Below are positions 7,438-16,706 of a DNA stretch of 30,667 nucleotides, piece by piece. Position 1 is the stretch's first letter; the number at the start of each line of letters is the position of its first letter. This DNA is from Verrucomicrobia bacterium SCGC AAA164-M04 (GTDB lineage Bacteria; Verrucomicrobiota; Verrucomicrobiae; Verrucomicrobiales; Akkermansiaceae). Below the pieces are notes generated by a model, which did no database searches, was not told the origin of the DNA, and worked only from the letters and a program-made list of their open reading frames with translations. The translations under genes were made by a program, and so were the position numbers. Location: the NCBI GenBank assembly GCA_000383735.1, contig KB912146.1, positions 3,864 through 34,530 on the forward strand, given 5' to 3'.

Positions 7438-10400
7438 CTATTCCTTGGTGAGAGCTTCATCCGTGTTAAGAAGCGAGAGAATGGTTGAGGTGAGCGAGGC
7501 TTGTTCAAGAGGTTTCATTTGATCTGTGATAGCAAGCTCTCCGATCGAAAGTAGTGCGGTTGCTTCAGTGGGATTTTGTTTGTAATGAGTGCGAGACGCT
7601 TCATGCATGCGCTTGACAATTATGAGTTCTTCTTTGCTCGGGTCACGAGCGAAGATTAATTTAAAAGCGGTTTTAAGGATAGAGTCTGGGCCGATTTCGT
7701 GAGCCCGGTAGGCAATTCCACGCGCCGCTTCGAGATAAAGTGGGTCATTCAAAGTTGCCAAGGCGTGAAGGGGAGAGTTTGTATTGTAGGTGCCGACTTC
7801 ACAGCTCTCGCGCTTAGCATTGTCGAAAATCATGGGTGGTGCTGAGATTCGGCGCCAGAAGGTGTAAAGGGTGCGTCTTCTCAAATTGTCGCCGGTATCC
7901 GGAGTATATTTCTTTTTACCAAAGGTCACCTCAGACCAAAGACCCTGTGGTTGCCAGGGCTTAACTGGGGTTCCTCCGAGCTGTCGGATAAGCCGTCCGG
8001 AAAGAGCGAGAGCCTGATCCCGTATCATCCAAGAAGGGAGGCGGTAGCGGGGAGCCCGCGCAAGGAGCCTGTTTTCGGGGTCTCGTTCAAGAGCAAGGGA
8101 ATCGACCTTCGAGGATTGTTGGTAGACTTCGCTGGTCACAATAGTTTTAATTAGCTTTTTGAAATCCCAACCAGATTGGATGAAATCGGCGGATAACCAG
8201 TCGAGGAGTTTGGGGTGAATCGGAATCTCTGATTGCACACCAAGATCTTCTGGCGATTGAATGAGGCCGATACCAAAAAGTTCCTGCCAGATCCGGTTAA
8301 CTGTGACTCTTGAGGTAAGGGGGTGATCTGGCGAAACCAACCAACGGGCCAGGTCGAGGCGATCGTGACTTTCTTTTTCCGGTAGTGGGGGCAGTAGCTC
8401 AGGAGTCCTTGCTTCAACCTCTTTTCCCTGCGCTTGATAAGAGCCAACTGCCAGAATGTGGGTTTTTCTCCGATCCTTACGATCTTCCATTACCATAACG
8501 CGTGGAGCTCCTTTCCTAATGGTGCTAATTTGGGCTTCTAGGGAGGTGATGTCAGTGGATAGATTTTGGTAGGCACTGCGAGTTGCAAGGAATGCCGTGG
8601 TGAGTCTTTGATCCTGCTCCTGACTACGTTCGCTAGGTGCTATTATGAGTAGTTGTATAATACTTTGGTCATCTTTCTCGAGTGAAGGGCTTGCGGTGTC
8701 CGTCACAGAAATTTTAAAACGACCAATATAATGTTGGTCATGCTGGGAATCGTGGCGGAGAACTATTTTGAGTTGATCTCCTTCTTGGGCTGTCAGTGGT
8801 TGACTGAGATGGAATAAAGCTGCGTGATCACGATCAATTGAAGTTCCATTGAAGATGGCCCACCCCGTCGTATTTCCGGCCTTTAGGGCGTTAGTGATTT
8901 TGTAGGAACCCTGCTCAAAAGTTGCGATGGGTCGTTCAAGATCAAGGAGCTGAATCGGGTTACCTTTGCGAATGAGGTGAGCTTCAAATCCAGTCATGAC
9001 GAAGTTACCACTATCAGAGCGAGCAATGCCGCCTTTGGCCATCGAGGGATGGCGAAGAGCATCCAATCGAAGCGCAGAGATTTTTCCAATTGGAAGTGGT
9101 GCCGTGAATTGCAAGGTCGCTTTTTTGGGGTTGCTCCCGGAGCTCAGAATCGATTGGTCTGGGAGGTGTTCGAACTTTAATCCCTGGTCGCTCGCTGTGA
9201 TGGAACTCGCTCTGAGGCTTGTCCATTGCGAGTTTTTTTGACGTTGGGCTTCTTCCCACGATTTTTGTTGGGGAGCAAGTTTAGCGGCTAGGGCCTTTTG
9301 CTTTATCTGGATTTTGGTGATCTCACTCTGAAGCGATTTTTCTTTATCGATTTGTTGTTGACTGGGGACTTCGAGAACAGGTTTGGTCTGCGGATCTCCG
9401 CCACTGCCATTGACCGGGGTTTGATTAAAGAATGCTGTGAGCGAATAGTATTCTTTTTGGGTAAGTGGGTCATATTTATGATCGTGACATCGGCAGCAAT
9501 TAAAGGTGAGACCCATCCAGACAGTGCCGACGGTTTCCGTCATATCGAAGACGTAGTTGACGCGATTTTCCTCAGGAATTGAACCGCCTTCGCCGTTAAT
9601 GGCGTGATTTCTTAGGAAACCGGTCGCAAGCCTTTGTTCCAAGGTGGCCTTAGGAAGGAGGTCGCCGGCAATTTGCCAGATGGTGAAGTCATCGTAGGGA
9701 AGGTTACGATTGATTGCATCGATAACCCAATCTCGCCATGGCCACATTGTGCGCTCGCGGTCACCTTGGAAACCGTTTGAGTCGGCGTAGCGGGCCGCAT
9801 CTAGCCACGGCCAAGCAAAACGTTCTCCGAATGCCGGGTCGGCGAGATATTTATCAATAAGTTGTTCCCAAGAACCAGGGGATTTGTCCTCCATAAAAGT
9901 CGAAACCTCTTCGGGGGTGGGAGGCAGTCCGCGGAGATCAAATGAAAGTCGCCGAACTAGGGTTTCTTTGGAAGCACGTGGGGAAAGGTCCAGTTCGAGG
10001 GTTTTCAGTTTTTGCCTTACCAAGGAATCGAGGGGGTGTGCGGAAAGGTTTGGAAGATCTGGTTTTTTTATGGGTATGAAAGTCCAGTGCTCTTCGTACT
10101 TTGCTCCTTCTTTAATCCAGTGATAAATTAGTTTTTTCTCTTCAGCGTCCAGTCTCAATAGGTGATCGGGCGGAGGCATGATGTCATCTGGATCATCGGA
10201 AGTGATGCGCTTCCAGATGAGTGAGCCCTCAGGATCGCCGGGAAGAATAGCCGATCCCGATTTTCGCTTAGCAAATGCTCCTTCAGATGTGTCGAGTCTT
10301 AGATTTGCTTCTCGTGAGTTTGAGTCGAAGCCATGGCAGCTAAAGCAATGGTCTGATAGGAGGGGGCGGATATGACTGTTGAAGCCTATGGGGCCTGCAG

Positions 10401-10443
10401 TTGCAGTAGCCACAAGGATGAGAATGAGGAGATACTTTAACAT
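7438..10443 (-). CDS. PSCyt1/DUF1549/DUF1553 cytochrome-like exported protein
   Basis: A 1001-residue exported protein of the planctomycete-type cytochrome family. It has a signal peptide (MLKYLLILILVATATA), then the PSCyt1 haem motif CFSCH at 33-37 with the distal MPPP methionine region (about 90-93). DUF1549 occupies about 135-330 and includes RLSFDLRGLPPTPEEV and a second CxxCH (C316, C319, H320) in the family-typical CCRCHDHKYDP. A long middle region (about 345-690) contains a coiled-coil-like stretch and a probable beta-rich module. DUF1553 lies at about 690-960 (LARWLVSPDHPLTSRVTVNRIWQELFG, GLIQSPEDLG). It is first in a two-gene operon with the DUF1501 gene. Expected location is periplasmic or cell-surface, with covalent haem likely. 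The biochemical role of the family remains unsettled. Confidence 0.94.
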   Translation of the reverse strand: MLKYLLILILVATATAGPIGFNSHIRPLLSDHCFSCHGFDSNSREANLRLDTSEGAFAKRKSGSAILPGDPEGSLIWKRITSDDPDDIMPPPDHLLRLDAEEKKLIYHWIKEGAKYEEHWTFIPIKKPDLPNLSAHPLDSLVRQKLKTLELDLSPRASKETLVRRLSFDLRGLPPTPEEVSTFMEDKSPGSWEQLIDKYLADPAFGERFAWPWLDAARYADSNGFQGDRERTMWPWRDWVIDAINRNLPYDDFTIWQIAGDLLPKATLEQRLATGFLRNHAINGEGGSIPEENRVNYVFDMTETVGTVWMGLTFNCCRCHDHKYDPLTQKEYYSLTAFFNQTPVNGSGGDPQTKPVLEVPSQQQIDKEKSLQSEITKIQIKQKALAAKLAPQQKSWEEAQRQKNSQWTSLRASSITASDQGLKFEHLPDQSILSSGSNPKKATLQFTAPLPIGKISALRLDALRHPSMAKGGIARSDSGNFVMTGFEAHLIRKGNPIQLLDLERPIATFEQGSYKITNALKAGNTTGWAIFNGTSIDRDHAALFHLSQPLTAQEGDQLKIVLRHDSQHDQHYIGRFKISVTDTASPSLEKDDQSIIQLLIIAPSERSQEQDQRLTTAFLATRSAYQNLSTDITSLEAQISTIRKGAPRVMVMEDRKDRRKTHILAVGSYQAQGKEVEARTPELLPPLPEKESHDRLDLARWLVSPDHPLTSRVTVNRIWQELFGIGLIQSPEDLGVQSEIPIHPKLLDWLSADFIQSGWDFKKLIKTIVTSEVYQQSSKVDSLALERDPENRLLARAPRYRLPSWMIRDQALALSGRLIRQLGGTPVKPWQPQGLWSEVTFGKKKYTPDTGDNLRRRTLYTFWRRISAPPMIFDNAKRESCEVGTYNTNSPLHALATLNDPLYLEAARGIAYRAHEIGPDSILKTAFKLIFARDPSKEELIIVKRMHEASRTHYKQNPTEATALLSIGELAITDQMKPLEQASLTSTILSLLNTDEALTKE

Positions 10444-11034
10444 TGAGCTAAAATTGAGGAGAGAGGCAGCTTTTCCAAATTAGAGAGGCCTTGCAAATTC
10501 GTTTGGATGGCTCTTGTTTTACGGGAAAGAAGTTAAGTGTCTTTCTTGAGGGAATGGGATTAGCAGGATGGGCAAAGGGCTACCAATCACAATTTTCTGG
10601 AGGTTTATCCTCTCCATCAAGGATATGCCTCTGAGCTTTTCATAGGCAAGGTAACTTGCGCCAGTCGCCCCAAGTGGTCATCCCAGCTGATTGGCCGATC
10701 TCGGCGTTTTGAATGCCGATCTTGCAGCACTGATTTTTGTAAGAAGCCAGAGAGGTGAGAATCGCTAATTTTGATTGTTCTTATTTCTTTATTTTTGCAG
10801 TTGATACTCTGACGATTAAAATCACAAGGGAAGTAGACATGTTATTTTGTCAACCGCAGAGGAAACGAGATCAGGGAGCTAGCAGCAGGTTTTCAGGGTT
10901 TTTTGAACCAACTAGGTCGAGGAAATCTACTGAGAGGAGGTGGAGAGACGAAAATTGTGCGGATTTGGCAAATATTTCCGGATTTTCGGCTTATCGGGGC
11001 TGCCAATCGGCCCTATAAATATGAATCCTACGAT
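10444..11034. other. Gene-free divergent intergenic region
   Basis: About 590 bases between the divergent DUF1549/DUF1553 gene and the secretin gene. No convincing protein-coding frame, tRNA or rRNA was found. The heptamer GCCGATC occurs at 10694-10700 and 10715-10721, and TCGGC (10701-10705) can pair with GCCGA (10715-10719), a small hairpin. An AT-rich stretch near 10768-10825 is the likeliest place for a promoter of the secretin gene, but I could not find a -35/-10 pair with proper spacing. A long leader or a small RNA is possible. Confidence 0.5.
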
Positions 11035-13464
11035 ATGAGTAACCTTCGACTCAAACTTCAGCGCAGTCTCCTGTTCGGGCTTCTAGTCTGCGGAGCTCCT
11101 GCTCTTGCGCAAAATTCGGTTCTTTTAAACGAGGCCGCAGCCCGATCCGCTGATGCTCGTGATGCTGGCTCACTTCTAGAGGAGGGCGATAATGCGTATC
11201 TTGAAAATGACTATAAATTGGCGATTGAAAAGTATGCCGAGGCCCTCTCGAAGCTTCCGAAAGAGGCCAAGTCGATCGTTGGCATGCGAACGACTGCCAT
11301 TCAGCGATTTTCACAGGCTTCCTTGGTGCAAGCACAGGATTTGATGAAGAAGGGCGGGGTGAAGAATGCACGGGCCTTGGTCAAAGATGCCCTCACCGTT
11401 GACCCAGACAATCCCCAACTTAAGTCGTTTTTGGCTAAGATGGATGATCCGATTCGCTATGAGTCAGGCTTAACTACCGATCATAGTGAAAATGTATCGA
11501 GAGTTCAAAGTCTTCTCGAAGAGGGGCAGAGCTATTATAATTTAGGGCAGTTTGATCGAGCCTACATGACTTATGAAGACATTCTACGCATCGACCGATA
11601 CAACAAGGCTGCTCGTCGGGGAAAAGAGATGGTGATCGCTGCGAAGTCAGGTTACGCGGAGGCAGCCCGAGATCAGGCACGGGCAGAGATGTTAAAAAAG
11701 GTGGGCGCGAGTTGGGAGCAGAAGATTGCCTCCCAGTCCGGGGCTCCCATTGTCGGGGGTGATGATTTTGGAGCGATTGACCAGAGGGCCAATATCCAAG
11801 CCAAGTTGAACAGTATCAATGTTCCTGAGGTTCGCCTGAGCGGAGCAACCCTCGATGAGGCTGTCGATTTTTTGAGAGCTGTTTCCGTGCAAGCGGACAA
11901 GATGACATTGGACGAAGCTCAAAAAGGAGTGCCTTTTCTGGTCCAGTTGGGAGACGAGTCCATGCCGGAGGTTCAAAAAATTCGTGCTTCGCGGATCAAT
12001 CTGACCCTTCGTAATGTCTCCTTGGCAGAAGTTTTGAAGTTAGTTAACGAAGCTTCCGGCACAACTTTCCGGGTGGATGATTTTGCGGTGGTGATTAATG
12101 CCGCAGGATTCTCGGACCCTACTTTGGTTCGCCGGGAATTTCGAGTTTCACCTGATTTTTTGACAAGTGGAGCGGTCGGTAAGGCCGAAGAGAATAAGGA
12201 CCCCTTTGCCGCCAATGATCAAGAAGGGGGGCTGATTGCAAAGAAGCTTTCAGCAAAAGAAAAACTCCAGGATTTTGGGGTGAGTTTCCCGGACGGGTCT
12301 AGCGCTGCCTACAATTCGAATACTAACATGTTAATTGTCCGGAATACGGTGGCGAACATGCAGCTTATCGAGGCGATCGTTGCTGACCTCGCAAAAAACG
12401 AGCCCTTGATCGTGACGGTGCGGACGACAATTGTAGACATCGGTCAAGATCAACTCGATGAACTTGATTTTGATACGATGCTTGGCGAATTTAATGTTGG
12501 AGCCAATGGTATTCTTTCGGGAGGAACGACGGGAACGGGCTCTCCAATTGCTGACATGATTGGGGGGCGTCCAGTGACCTCAGGAAATCGGAGCGGTCAG
12601 CTTGCTGGAACTACTGAAGGTTTGGATGCTTTACTGAAGAGAGTGTCGCCACCGACTGCCTCAGGTGTATTATCAAGTGACGGTTCCGGCGGAGGAAGCG
12701 CGGATATTCGTTTGCCGTCCACCCCGGATAGCTCAGGGACGAGGGGGTCTGGGATTATTAGCCTACGAGGAATTATCGATAATTCCGCTCACGAAATTTT
12801 AATGAGGGGGCTTTCCCAAAAGAAGGGTGCCGATGTTATGGTTCGTCCGGAAGTTGTGACTCGATCTGGTCAGAACGCGATCGTTCAGTCCGTGATAGAA
12901 TTTCCCTATCCCGAAGACTTTGAGCCTCCTCAGATTCCAAATCAAGTTGCGGGTGGAGGAGGGATCGTAACTCCTGCCACGCCAACAAATTTCACGACTC
13001 GAAATCTGGGAGTTACCCTTGAGGTTCTTCCACAGGTTGGCCCAGACCGTAAGATTATCGAAGTTTCGGTGAATCCGGTGGTTACTGACTTCGAAGGTTT
13101 CGTCAATTACGGGACTCCCATCGTTGGCTCAAGTAACACCGCAAGCATTGACTTTGTAAATCAAACGGTGGCGACCCGAAGCGTTTTCGGTGAGATCACT
13201 GCGAATGCGATTCTCAAGCCGCTCTTCCGAACAACACGCGGAAACACCAGTGTTCGAGTCGTAGACGGGCAGACCGTGGTCATGGGCGGACTTATCAAAG
13301 AAATTAGAAAAGAAATTCACGACAAAATTCCGATTCTCGGTGAACTCCCCTTGGTCGGAAGAATTTTTCAGAGTAATGGGATTTCGGTTGAGAAGCGTGC
13401 TGTGATCATCTTTGTAAACGTCGAATTGACCGATCCAGCAGGAAAACCCTACCGCGATCGTTAA
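11035..13464 (+). CDS. TPR-containing secretin (Amuc_1098-type type IV pilus outer-membrane protein)
   Basis: Outer-membrane secretin-like protein of 809 residues. The ATG at 11035 opens a signal peptide ending APALAQ (residues 21-26); an in-frame upstream start would add 44 unconvincing residues. Residues about 45-200 are helical TPR-like repeats (LLEEGDNAYLENDYKLAIEKY; LLEEGQSYYNLGQFDRAYMTY). An STN/N0-like segment lies near 320-355 (INLTLRNVSLAEVLKLVNEASG), an N1-like segment near 420-460, and the secretin core at about 575-800. The core includes KGADVMVRPEVVTRSGQNA and the family hallmark VVMGGLIKE ... IPILGELPLVGRIFQ. Overall arrangement resembles the Akkermansia Amuc_1098 family, assigned to type IV pili there. 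The expected pilM/N/O neighbours are absent. Instead the stop codon overlaps the next gene by one base (TAATG), implying translational coupling to a single-pass envelope protein. Confidence 0.88.
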   Translation: MSNLRLKLQRSLLFGLLVCGAPALAQNSVLLNEAAARSADARDAGSLLEEGDNAYLENDYKLAIEKYAEALSKLPKEAKSIVGMRTTAIQRFSQASLVQAQDLMKKGGVKNARALVKDALTVDPDNPQLKSFLAKMDDPIRYESGLTTDHSENVSRVQSLLEEGQSYYNLGQFDRAYMTYEDILRIDRYNKAARRGKEMVIAAKSGYAEAARDQARAEMLKKVGASWEQKIASQSGAPIVGGDDFGAIDQRANIQAKLNSINVPEVRLSGATLDEAVDFLRAVSVQADKMTLDEAQKGVPFLVQLGDESMPEVQKIRASRINLTLRNVSLAEVLKLVNEASGTTFRVDDFAVVINAAGFSDPTLVRREFRVSPDFLTSGAVGKAEENKDPFAANDQEGGLIAKKLSAKEKLQDFGVSFPDGSSAAYNSNTNMLIVRNTVANMQLIEAIVADLAKNEPLIVTVRTTIVDIGQDQLDELDFDTMLGEFNVGANGILSGGTTGTGSPIADMIGGRPVTSGNRSGQLAGTTEGLDALLKRVSPPTASGVLSSDGSGGGSADIRLPSTPDSSGTRGSGIISLRGIIDNSAHEILMRGLSQKKGADVMVRPEVVTRSGQNAIVQSVIEFPYPEDFEPPQIPNQVAGGGGIVTPATPTNFTTRNLGVTLEVLPQVGPDRKIIEVSVNPVVTDFEGFVNYGTPIVGSSNTASIDFVNQTVATRSVFGEITANAILKPLFRTTRGNTSVRVVDGQTVVMGGLIKEIRKEIHDKIPILGELPLVGRIFQSNGISVEKRAVIIFVNVELTDPAGKPYRDR

Positions 13465-15095
13465 TGAGCACGAACATCCCCCCTCGTTCTAGCCAAGGAG
13501 AGAATAAGTTAGATTCTGATCCACTGGGTCCAGAGAAAGAGCAGTACTCGCTCGATGAAATGATGAAGGCGCTTCGCGATAAGGAGCGTGCAAAGGAAGC
13601 TAAAGGTGAAGTGGTGACGCGCTCTGATGGCACGATTGCTAGGAAAGTGAAGCGTCGGAGACGTCGCTCGGAGCAAACAAGCGAGAATCACCCCGAGCGT
13701 GAGAAGAAGCGACTCCTCGTGAAGGTTGTTATTGGGGCTTCTCTTATCCTAGTTTTATTCCTCACCGTTTTGTTTTTGATCTTGATGCAAAATAGTAAAG
13801 GTCATCGTGACCAACTTGCACAAAGAGCTTCCGAGTGGAGTGGCGCTGAGGTTGAATTCAGGGGATTGAAGCGGATGCCGTTTTCTGTCTCCATGAAGGA
13901 AGCCGATTTTACATGGGATCAGAGCAAATTTGTTCGGAATTTGTCCTTAAATAATATCGAAGGGCATGTCCGATTCTTGAATTATTTGGGAGTCCGTCCT
14001 AGTGGGCTGCAAATAGGGGCGAGTAAGGGGCAGTTGAGGCTCGCTATGCCTTCGGCTGCCGGAGATGGTAGTGATCCTCTGGATGAAGAGGATTTCCCAT
14101 TCGATTTTGACGAATACTACTGTAATTCGCTCGATGTTTTTTTTGGATCAGATGCTCCGATTGGTTTTAGGGAGATAGATGCTATTTTTTCCTATGCTGG
14201 AGATGGTGGTTACCAGGTGACTCTTGATGAAGGAAATTTTCGAGCTGACGGCTGGGAGGATTTTCCGGTTTCCAAAGGGGTGATGCGTTTCAAAGACGGT
14301 GTCTTGAGCTTAAATGCTTTGTCGCTTAAGCATCCTCCCAAAAGTGGGGTTTCTCTGGCATCTGAACTAAAATTGAGTGGAGAGGTCTTGATGGAACCGG
14401 GGGAGGAATCGGAACTTGAAATTTCAACAAATCAATTCCCGATGGAAGCTTTGATAGGGAAGCGGCTAGCGCGCTTTTTTAGTGGTTCGGTTGTCTCATC
14501 ATCTGGGAAGGTTCAGTTTACGGTTGGGAACGATTACTTTGATGAAGTCGAAATTAAATTAGAAGCAAGCACCGCTAAAATAAAGCGACTGCCATTTTTG
14601 GTGAACCTCCATTCCTTATTCCCAAATCATAATTTGGATCTTCTGGAATTCCACGAGGGTATTAATAGTTCGCAGATCACTGGAACGGTGAGAGTGAAAC
14701 CGGAAGGTGTAGCATTGGAGAATTTTCAATGTGCTGAGAAACAAAAGGTGTCCTTAAGTGGTAGTTTGCTTATCGCAAATGATGGGAGAATTGGAGGGCG
14801 TTTTAAAATTTCCATAAATCGTTTCTATCTTTCTAGTCAGGAACGCTTCAAGTCCAGCCCTCATCTAGTAGGTTCGGATACAACCGGGCTCGTTACTTTT
14901 AGCTTTGACGTCGGTGGCACAGTTGACCGGCCCACCGATACCTTTCTTCAGGTGATTGGTGTGGATTCTAAGACCCTTCAGGTCGACGATCCAGTTAACG
15001 GATCAAAGGATAAGATCTGGGAAAATCTTCTCAACCCCCTCGAAGAAAAAGCCCCCTTAGATCCAGATGTTTTAAAACCACTTAACGTCGAATAG
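13464..15095 (+). CDS. Single-pass envelope protein, AsmA-like ectodomain (uncertain)
   Basis: A 543-residue protein whose ATG overlaps the secretin stop by one base. The first 80 residues are hydrophilic and charged, with a basic run KVKRRRRRSEQ (61-71) before a transmembrane helix at about 85-108, so an N-in topology is expected. The remaining 430 residues are beta-rich with alternating hydrophobic residues, and include segments such as GVMRFKDGVLSLNAL and SGSLLIANDGRIGGRFKISINRF, which recall AsmA/DUF3971-like lipid-transfer or assembly proteins. I do not recognise a specific family. The tight coupling to a secretin suggests a partner in assembling or bridging an outer-membrane channel, but this is inference only. 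Confidence 0.85.
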   Translation: MSTNIPPRSSQGENKLDSDPLGPEKEQYSLDEMMKALRDKERAKEAKGEVVTRSDGTIARKVKRRRRRSEQTSENHPEREKKRLLVKVVIGASLILVLFLTVLFLILMQNSKGHRDQLAQRASEWSGAEVEFRGLKRMPFSVSMKEADFTWDQSKFVRNLSLNNIEGHVRFLNYLGVRPSGLQIGASKGQLRLAMPSAAGDGSDPLDEEDFPFDFDEYYCNSLDVFFGSDAPIGFREIDAIFSYAGDGGYQVTLDEGNFRADGWEDFPVSKGVMRFKDGVLSLNALSLKHPPKSGVSLASELKLSGEVLMEPGEESELEISTNQFPMEALIGKRLARFFSGSVVSSSGKVQFTVGNDYFDEVEIKLEASTAKIKRLPFLVNLHSLFPNHNLDLLEFHEGINSSQITGTVRVKPEGVALENFQCAEKQKVSLSGSLLIANDGRIGGRFKISINRFYLSSQERFKSSPHLVGSDTTGLVTFSFDVGGTVDRPTDTFLQVIGVDSKTLQVDDPVNGSKDKIWENLLNPLEEKAPLDPDVLKPLNVE

Positions 15096-15147
15096 GTTAG
15101 TTTTTTCTTCTTGGATTTGCCTCTGGCAGTTAATACTGCGTGCTGAG

Positions 15148-16689
15148 ATGAATAATCCTTTCACTTCTAACTTTGAATCGTTCGAGGGTCCGATAAGCCC
15201 GCTTGTCAAAGATTTGCATGGGGACAAGTTTGACCAATTGAAAGGGCTAATAAGTGGCGAGGAGGGTGTTCTGGTTTCTCTTCGTGCTCCCCGGGCAGGC
15301 TATGGGAAAACTATGCTTCTTTCCCGATTGCGAGAAGAAATGCAGGGTGTTTGTGTGATGGTCCCGATTGATCTTTCAGCCGATTCGAGAATCAATGAGA
15401 AAGATATTCTGGTGCGGCTTTTTGATCAGTTTGCTTCTGTGCTGCCGGGTAAAAGAAATCTTACCAAATTAGATTTTAGTGTGCGCCGTATTTTGGCAAA
15501 TGCCTTGATCCCGCTGGTGGAATCAGGCGAGGTTCCGAGCCCAAATCGAACAGAGTCGCTGCGAAGTCTTCGTGAAAGTCCAGAGCAAGTTTTTGATTTT
15601 CATAAGGACTCAGCGGCTGTTGCACAGTGGGTCCGGAATCAATTTCTTGCTCTCTCGCCCCGGTTTGTATCGGTCATTGGACAAAAGTGTGGGGGGGTGA
15701 CAAGTGACCTGTCACAATGGTTTTCTGCCTTGTCAGAGTTCGCTATGGCGCCCGTTGAGGAGAGGAATAGGAACCAGAGGTTTCTGAATGAGATTGGTAG
15801 AGAAGGAGGTCAATTAAAGGATGGAATCAGCTGTCATGGAGCGCTTACTTCTTTTTTGAAATTAATGACAATAACCGAGAATATTGTTTTGGTTGTAGAT
15901 GAGATAGATGGTTTGTTTTGCGATAGTGAAGCGGCCCTTCGGGTCGCAAATACGCTTATCGGTCTTAGGCAGGCAGCGCCTCGCATTAAGGTGATTTTTT
16001 CAGTGAATGATGATGTTTGGGAATCTACTTTTTCTCGTAGGATTCCACTTGGTATGCAGGATCGTTTTGAAGATTCGGTAATTCGATTGCAGCCCCTTGA
16101 GGAGAGGGATGTCTCAGCGCTCTTGAGAATTCGCCACGCTGGTGGCGTAAAGGACCTCCGTCAAAAGCTCGACTTAAATGATGGAGATTTATATCCAAGA
16201 GCTATTCTGCGAGCTGCACGCGATGTCGTAGATGCGCAGTCGACATCAGAAAAACTTGTAGCGGAACAGCAAGAGACGCTCGATGGTAACATACGTCAAA
16301 CTAAGGATATTGGTTTTGCTGAATTTTCATCGGAGAAGGTTGTTGAGACTGATTTGACGGAATCGGGTAGGCCTGACGTTCCATTTGCCAATCCGATTGT
16401 GAAGAATAAGTATCCCCCAAAAGTTGTTCGAAGGATTGCGATTCCCCGTAAGTTTTTAGTTCAGCGGATTCGCCAGGAAAGTGATTCTGTTCGTTTTCCT
16501 CCCGCACCACCCTTGCATACTTCATTCGAAAGTCCTTTTCGGCTTGCTGATTCCTCCAAGTTTGGGGGAGGGGAGACTAGCGGAACCTCGATTCCGGCTC
16601 CTGCTAACGAAGACGAAATTTCTTTGAAAGCTGGTTCCGATGACAGTGACAGTATCGACGAATTACTTCGTAAATTTCGCGAGAGGTAA
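15148..16689 (+). CDS. AAA-type ATPase of unknown role, with disordered tail
   Basis: A 513-residue P-loop protein. A degenerate Walker A, APRAGYGKTMLL (47-58), lacks the usual first glycine. A Walker B, IVLVVDEIDGLF (246-257), is followed by a sensor-like KVIFSVNDDVW (281-291) and an R-finger-like SRR. The organisation recalls STAND/Orc1-like or ExeA/TniB-type AAA ATPases. Residues about 400-513 are low in predicted structure, with Pro/Ser/acidic content ending in a short charged helix (SIDELLRKFRER). There is no signal peptide or transmembrane helix, so it should be cytoplasmic. It follows the envelope-protein gene by 52 bases without a clear terminator, suggesting one transcription unit with the secretin. 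It is not a PilB/PilT-type motor. Family not identified. Confidence 0.85.
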   Translation: MNNPFTSNFESFEGPISPLVKDLHGDKFDQLKGLISGEEGVLVSLRAPRAGYGKTMLLSRLREEMQGVCVMVPIDLSADSRINEKDILVRLFDQFASVLPGKRNLTKLDFSVRRILANALIPLVESGEVPSPNRTESLRSLRESPEQVFDFHKDSAAVAQWVRNQFLALSPRFVSVIGQKCGGVTSDLSQWFSALSEFAMAPVEERNRNQRFLNEIGREGGQLKDGISCHGALTSFLKLMTITENIVLVVDEIDGLFCDSEAALRVANTLIGLRQAAPRIKVIFSVNDDVWESTFSRRIPLGMQDRFEDSVIRLQPLEERDVSALLRIRHAGGVKDLRQKLDLNDGDLYPRAILRAARDVVDAQSTSEKLVAEQQETLDGNIRQTKDIGFAEFSSEKVVETDLTESGRPDVPFANPIVKNKYPPKVVRRIAIPRKFLVQRIRQESDSVRFPPAPPLHTSFESPFRLADSSKFGGGETSGTSIPAPANEDEISLKAGSDDSDSIDELLRKFRER

Positions 16690-16706
16690 GATATTGACGA
16701 CCTGAA

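Noticed and set aside
10571..10648. Short frame MGKGLPITIFWRF... upstream of the secretin
   Set aside because: Only 25 codons, with no ribosome-binding site or family resemblance; treated as chance.
10903..11034. 44-residue N-terminal extension of the secretin
   Set aside because: It lies before a complete signal peptide and has no hydrophobic or conserved character.
15148..16689. AAA protein as a PilB/PilT pilus motor
   Set aside because: It lacks the Asp and His boxes and the standard Walker A of those motors, and its Walker B and sensor layout is closer to Orc1/ExeA-like AAA proteins.
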